A stretch of 64,000 bases of DNA, from positions 77,481-141,480 of the forward strand of contig DVML01000007.1 of the NCBI GenBank assembly GCA_018714965.1, given 5' to 3'. Position numbers and translations under genes: made by a program. Positions within the stretch are counted from its first letter, which is position 1. Each line of letters begins with the position of its first letter. The notes beneath the pieces are model-generated. The model made no database searches and was not told where the DNA came from. It saw only the letters and a list, made by a program, of their open reading frames with translations. Shown one piece after another: positions 60,057-64,000 of this stretch. The stretch is from Fimihabitans intestinipullorum (GTDB lineage: Bacteria > Bacillota_I > Bacilli_A > RF39 > UBA660).

Positions 60057-60987
60057 TATAATAATATCCTTGATAAGTATTGCGCCTTGCGAATTCTTTA
60101 TCGATTTCGTTCATGACGCAAAATTTCTTTAAGAGCCAAAGAGGTTCGATGAGATCCTCTTTTTTTGGATCTCCTGTAACTCTATGGATGACGATATTAG
60201 GATCGAGGCGCTCCAGTTGATCACATATGATATCTGCATATTCTTCTCTTGTTAAGACATGAAAAGGTTTCTTTTTATAAAGTGTGGCAAGTGGAGTATC
60301 TTTGATGATATGCAGCATATGTATTTTAACTCCTTGGATATTGAGATGATTGAGGTACTTTGCTGTTTCAACCATCATTTCTTTTGTTTCGTATGGTAAT
60401 CCATTGATAATGTGAACGACGACATTGATGTTTCGCTCTCTTAATTTTTTCACCATCGTTTCAAAACATTCTAGTGTATGGCATCGATTAATAAGATGAA
60501 TCGTTTCTTCGTGAATTGATTGCAATCCTAACTCTACTGTGAGATAAGTTCTTTTTGAAAGTTCTTCTAGGTAGTCTAGACATTCGTTCGTAATAGAATC
60601 AGGTCTCGTTGCAATGGAAAGTCCAATGACTCCTGGTTGTTTCAAAATCAATTCATATTTTTCTTTTAAAACAGAGAGGGGGGCATACGTATTGGTACGT
60701 GCTTGAAAATATCCGATATATTTTCCATTCGGCCATTTCTTTTGCATCATTAAAACACCATCTTGAAATTGTTTTAACAAGTGATCGTTTTTTCTTCCAG
60801 CAAATTCACCACTTCCGAGCTTAGAGCAGTAAATACATCCACCAGTTCCAACAGTGCCATCGAGATTCGGACAGGAAAAGCCTCCATTTAAACTAATTTT
60901 AAATACTTTAGTATGGAATTTTTGCTCGTATGCATAGGTAAGAGTGTGATATCTTTTGTTCGTATTCGAGTATAAAAATGGATTCAT
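60034..60987 (-). CDS. TIGR01212-family radical SAM protein (YtqA-like)
   Basis: This 317-residue radical SAM protein has the long cysteine motif CPNLDGTVGTGGCIYC, whose spacing CX11CX2C differs from the classic CX3CX2C and marks the TIGR01212/YtqA family. GYFQARTNTYAP, GLSIATRPDSI, VELGLQSIHEETI and VVVHIINGLPYET are also typical. The cluster should hold [4Fe-4S] and cleave SAM; the reaction is not established in this family as far as I know. The ATG follows GGAGG on the minus strand. Confidence 0.93.
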   Translation of the reverse strand: MNPFLYSNTNKRYHTLTYAYEQKFHTKVFKISLNGGFSCPNLDGTVGTGGCIYCSKLGSGEFAGRKNDHLLKQFQDGVLMMQKKWPNGKYIGYFQARTNTYAPLSVLKEKYELILKQPGVIGLSIATRPDSITNECLDYLEELSKRTYLTVELGLQSIHEETIHLINRCHTLECFETMVKKLRERNINVVVHIINGLPYETKEMMVETAKYLNHLNIQGVKIHMLHIIKDTPLATLYKKKPFHVLTREEYADIICDQLERLDPNIVIHRVTGDPKKEDLIEPLWLLKKFCVMNEIDKEFARRNTYQGYYYKKESSIV

Positions 60988-61121
60988 GTGAAACCTCCTT
61001 CATTTCTTATAATATCATTTCTCGAACTTTTTTTGTGAAAAAATAATGAAAAAAGCGAAAAAAGGACAAAAAACCTTTATATTATAAGGCAATTGTGATA
61101 TGATGAGTAAGGAGGTAGAAT

Positions 61122-62684
61122 ATGAAAAAGTATGGTTTATTAAAAGCATTAGGAATTGTATTTTTAATCTTTGTTGTACTTTCTTGGCTGATTCCAATCG
61201 GAAGTTACGCTAGTGGAACATTCGCATTAGATGTAACAGTGCCTATGGGATTGTTCGATCTTATCCGCGTTCCACTACTTACGGTTAGTAACTATGCCAT
61301 TTATGGAATTATCGTACTTTTGATTGGTGGACTTTACGGAGTCATGAATCAAAGTGGGGTATATACAAAATTATTAAATGCAATGACGAAGAAGTTCAAA
61401 GGGCACGAAAAAAGATTTTTAATTCTTAGCATTGTATTATTTGCGATTTTATCGTCAATTTCAGGATTAAATTTCGCAATCTTAGTTATTGTTCCATTAT
61501 TCATTAGTGCAATTTTATTACTTGGATATGACAAGATGACTGCACTTATGTCAACGATCGGTGCAATGATCGTCGGAACAATTGGTTCTACATACGGATT
61601 TAATGTATGTGGATACGTCAATTACTATTTTGGAATCGATGTAAACAATGGTATTTTCGTTAAACTTGCGATGTTAGCACTTACGACGATCGTATTTATC
61701 TTATACGTAACGAGTGCAAAACGTCTTAAGAAAATCGAAATAAAAGAAAAAGCAAAAGCAGAGAAAAAAGCTGCAAAGACAGAAAAAGTAGAGAAAAAGT
61801 CAACGAAGAAAGAAGCAGCTAAGAAAACTGCAAAAAATACAAAGGCTACAAAAGAGAAGAAAGTTGTTGCAACTAAGGCTGAAGCAACAAAAGAAGATAA
61901 AATAGCAATTCCTCTTTATAATGAAAAAGAGGAGAAAAAGAAGAGTATTTGGCCACTTGCCATTGTACTTGCTTTAACATTTATTTTCTTATTAGTTGCA
62001 ATGTTTAACTGGCGTTATGGATTTGAAGTTACACTTTTCGAAGAAATTTATGAATCTATTATGGCTGTCGAAATTAAAGGATATGCAATTTTACAAAATA
62101 TTCTAGGAAGTTTGAGTCCACTTGGATATTGGACGATAACAGAACTTGGAATCGTATTGATTATTCTTACATTACTAATTGGATGGTTATACAATGTAAA
62201 ATTCAAAGATGGTTTAGATGCATTTATCGAAGGTGCAAAAGAAGTTTTACCAGTTGCTATCTACGTGACACTTGCTAATATTATTATAGCGGTTGTCGTA
62301 AATATCCAAACATCTGGAAACTTATTCTTAACGATCAGTGATTTCTTACTCAATATGACAACTGAATTTAATTTCTTGACAACTTCATTAGTTGCCGCAA
62401 TTGGAAGTTTATTCTACAATGACTTCCCATACTTGTTAAATTCATTAGTTTCTACATTGGGAACGAGATTTACAGATGCTTCTATTTATCCAGTCATTGG
62501 ACTTATTTTCCAATCATTCTATGGACTTGTTATGATGATCGTGCCAACAAGTTTAATGCTGATAGCTGGATTATCTTATTTAAAAATATCATACAAAGAA
62601 TATTTAAAATATGCATGGAAATTATTTTTACAATTATTCGTTGTAATTGTTGCCGTGATTATTGTAATGTTCTTATGTATTTAA
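61122..62684 (+). CDS. YfcC/DcuC-like carrier with a Lys/Ala-rich loop
   Basis: This 520-residue membrane protein has about 12 helices in two halves, roughly residues 8-200 and 280-518. LSWLIPIGSYASGTF, the glycine-rich GLYGVMNQSGVY and the paired re-entrant-type segments fit the YfcC/DcuC superfamily of anaerobic dicarboxylate or basic amino-acid exchangers. Residues 200-276 form a cytoplasmic loop made largely of Lys, Ala, Glu and Thr, like a histone H1 tail, unusual for this family. AAGGAGGTAGAAT sets the start. The next gene encodes an ornithine-pathway-type enzyme, which suggests amino-acid transport. Confidence 0.85.
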   Translation: MKKYGLLKALGIVFLIFVVLSWLIPIGSYASGTFALDVTVPMGLFDLIRVPLLTVSNYAIYGIIVLLIGGLYGVMNQSGVYTKLLNAMTKKFKGHEKRFLILSIVLFAILSSISGLNFAILVIVPLFISAILLLGYDKMTALMSTIGAMIVGTIGSTYGFNVCGYVNYYFGIDVNNGIFVKLAMLALTTIVFILYVTSAKRLKKIEIKEKAKAEKKAAKTEKVEKKSTKKEAAKKTAKNTKATKEKKVVATKAEATKEDKIAIPLYNEKEEKKKSIWPLAIVLALTFIFLLVAMFNWRYGFEVTLFEEIYESIMAVEIKGYAILQNILGSLSPLGYWTITELGIVLIILTLLIGWLYNVKFKDGLDAFIEGAKEVLPVAIYVTLANIIIAVVVNIQTSGNLFLTISDFLLNMTTEFNFLTTSLVAAIGSLFYNDFPYLLNSLVSTLGTRFTDASIYPVIGLIFQSFYGLVMMIVPTSLMLIAGLSYLKISYKEYLKYAWKLFLQLFVVIVAVIIVMFLCI

Positions 62685-62686
62685 TA

Positions 62687-62712
62687 AAGGGAGTCGAAAG
62701 ACTCTCTTTTTG
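62687..62712 (+). terminator. Terminator of the carrier gene
   Basis: AAGGGAGTC pairs with GACTCTCTT around a GAAA tetraloop and a T run follows. Confidence 0.88.
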
Positions 62713-62823
62713 TGGATAAAATGTAAAGTAAACTGAAAAAAGATGTCACATTTTAGGTTTGATGTGAAATCTGTTATTTAGAAATGTTATAATATAAATG
62801 TAAAATAAGAAAGGTGGAGACAT

Positions 62824-63873
62824 ATGAAGGGATTAAAAATATTCCAATATGGATGTGGAAAGATGAGCGTATATACGATGCGCTACGTGATCGAGAATGG
62901 TGGTGAAATCGTAGGAGCTGTCGATATCAATCCTAACGTAATAGGAAAAGATATCGGAGAAGTGATGGGAACTGATAAAGTTGGAGTCATTATAGAGGAT
63001 GTAAAGAATGCTGAGGCGTTACTCACAGAATTAAAGCCAGATTGTGCAATTGTTACGACGATGAGTTTACTATCAGATCTTGAAGAAGCACTTATGACAT
63101 GTGCAAAATGTGGTATCAATGCGATTACAACTTGTGAAGAGGCTTTTTATCCAATGAACTCTAATCCTACTTTGACAAATAAAATTGATCAGTTAGCAAA
63201 AGAAAACAATTGTACGATTACAGGTAGTGGATATCAAGATGCGTTCTGGGGAAATTTAATTACAACGTTAGTAGGTGCAAGTCACAATATTACTAAGATT
63301 AAGGGAAGTTCTTCTTATAATGTAGAAGATTATGGAATCGCACTTGCAAAAGCACACGGTGCAGGACTATCGAAGGAAGAATTTGAAAGAGATATCGCAT
63401 CAGCCGATGAAATAACGGATGAAGAAAGACAAAAAGTAATTGAAAGTGGAGCATATGCACCTTCATATATGTGGAATGTCAATGGATGGCTTTGCGATAA
63501 ATTAGGACTGACTGTCGTAAGTCAAAGACAAAAATGCGTACCACAATTTAACGATTACGATATCGAATCTAGTACGCTTGGAATGACAGTAAAAGCAGGT
63601 ATGGCAACAGGAATGAGCGCAGTTGTTACAACTGAAACAAAAGAAGGAATCACGCTAGAAACTGAGTGTATTGGAAAAGTATATAACAAAGATGAATTCG
63701 ACAGAAATGAGTGGACGATTTATGGAGAGCCAGATACGACGCTTGTGATTGAAAAACCTGCAACAGTGGAATTAACTTGTGCAACAACAGTCAATAGAAT
63801 TCCAGATGTCATTAAAGCAGAGGCAGGATTTGTTCCGACTTCACGCATGGGAGAATTAAAATATATAAAATAA
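62824..63873 (+). CDS. ord: 2,4-diaminopentanoate dehydrogenase-like enzyme
   Basis: This 349-residue NAD(P)-dependent dehydrogenase has the dihydrodipicolinate reductase-like fold: an N-terminal Rossmann motif (IFQYGCGKMSVYTMRY), GEIVGAVDINPNVIGKDIGEV, and a long C-terminal catalytic domain with GSGYQDAFWGNL. This is the pattern of 2,4-diaminopentanoate dehydrogenase, which acts in oxidative ornithine fermentation. Other steps of that pathway are not in the window, so the substrate is inferred. It has its own TATAAT at 62788-62793, and AAAGGTGGAGAC precedes the start. Confidence 0.82.
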   Translation: MKGLKIFQYGCGKMSVYTMRYVIENGGEIVGAVDINPNVIGKDIGEVMGTDKVGVIIEDVKNAEALLTELKPDCAIVTTMSLLSDLEEALMTCAKCGINAITTCEEAFYPMNSNPTLTNKIDQLAKENNCTITGSGYQDAFWGNLITTLVGASHNITKIKGSSSYNVEDYGIALAKAHGAGLSKEEFERDIASADEITDEERQKVIESGAYAPSYMWNVNGWLCDKLGLTVVSQRQKCVPQFNDYDIESSTLGMTVKAGMATGMSAVVTTETKEGITLETECIGKVYNKDEFDRNEWTIYGEPDTTLVIEKPATVELTCATTVNRIPDVIKAEAGFVPTSRMGELKYIK

Positions 63874-63976
63874 AAAGAAGTTTCAAGATTATAATACCTT
63901 TAAAGTTCACACTAAATAAAAAGAACATAGAAATATGTTAAAATATATTTAGAAAGAACTTTGGAGGTGTTTTTTC

Positions 63977-64000
63977 ATGGGTAAACATAAAAAATGGACT
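63977..64000 (+). CDS. Start of a further gene (cut by the window end)
   Basis: Only eight codons (MGKHKKWT) are visible. TTGGAGGTG upstream is a strong ribosome site, and a TAAAAT-rich promoter region lies before it. The product cannot be told from this. Confidence 0.6.

Noticed and set aside
1..64000. Mycoplasma genetic code (TGA as Trp)
   Set aside because: Several genes end in TGA at family-typical lengths, and Trp is encoded by TGG.

Overview
The window reads as chromosomal DNA of an AT-rich, low-GC Gram-positive bacterium in the Bacilli (Bacillota). It has a PolC-type replicative polymerase, a CIRCE operator, an infC-rpmI-rplT operon with an L20-type leader, YqeG/YqeH, an nfo/DUF2624 pair, and peptidoglycan enzymes. 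Several traits point to a lineage close to the Mollicutes, such as the uncultured gut orders around RF39: a tmRNA tag ending in AFA, an IS30 element behaving like IS1630 of Mycoplasma fermentans, and lineage-specific pilins. TGA is used as a stop codon (for example at 1789, 15313 and 30068), so the genetic code is standard. The placement is inference; no rRNA is present.

Layout. 1-4.6 kb: LemA and a GerQ-like protein (minus strand), an ABC exporter, a PduL phosphotransacylase and small proteins. 4.6-11.3 kb: RNase R, an S66 peptidase, then smpB, a second RNase R and the tmRNA gene ssrA, which together form a trans-translation block. 11.5-12.6 kb: a retron (msr-msd RNA plus reverse transcriptase carrying the NAxxH and VTG signatures), directly downstream of ssrA. 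12.7-16.7 kb: a gene group of unclear function: a possible cysteine-protease-fold protein, an NDP kinase with a large unknown C-terminal domain, an HEFGH metalloprotein and an orphan VirD4/TraG-like ATPase. 16.8-26.3 kb: an AraC regulator, a LolD/FtsX-type ABC system, a large secreted glucosaminidase with five InlB B-repeats, and a PASTA protein lacking a kinase. 26.5-31.4 kb: prfA-prmC and a surface-glycan cluster (GtrA, GT4, PssD, PssE with a membrane extension). 31.4-37.5 kb: polC and an unknown gene, followed by an IS30 element that has duplicated the terminator hairpin it landed in. 37.5-42.3 kb: a PdaC-like deacetylase lipoprotein, a membrane-anchored surface protein and two tandemly duplicated prepilins. 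42.4-54.4 kb: housekeeping genes (nfo, sod, a class B PBP, rpmG, efp, a Ham1 pyrophosphatase, gmk, infC-rpmI-rplT) mixed with unknown genes. 54.4-64 kb: a CIRCE-controlled ClpB lacking its N-domain, yqeG-yqeH, a HerA-like ATPase, a TIGR01212 radical SAM protein, a YfcC-type carrier, a 2,4-diaminopentanoate dehydrogenase-like enzyme and the start of one more gene.

The best candidate for an undescribed system is the retron at 11.49-12.65 kb. The a1/a2 repeats, msr hairpins, branched msd and RT can all be read from the sequence, but no known effector is co-transcribed. The separately promoted gene at 12726 (Cys65/His111/Asp127) is the nearest candidate partner. Other unusual points are the RNase R paralogue inside the smpB-ssrA block, the L20 and NDP kinase fusions, and the 14-bp tandem duplication that shifts the frame at the end of the PASTA protein. 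Apart from tmRNA and the retron RNA no stable RNA gene was found, and there is no CRISPR array.
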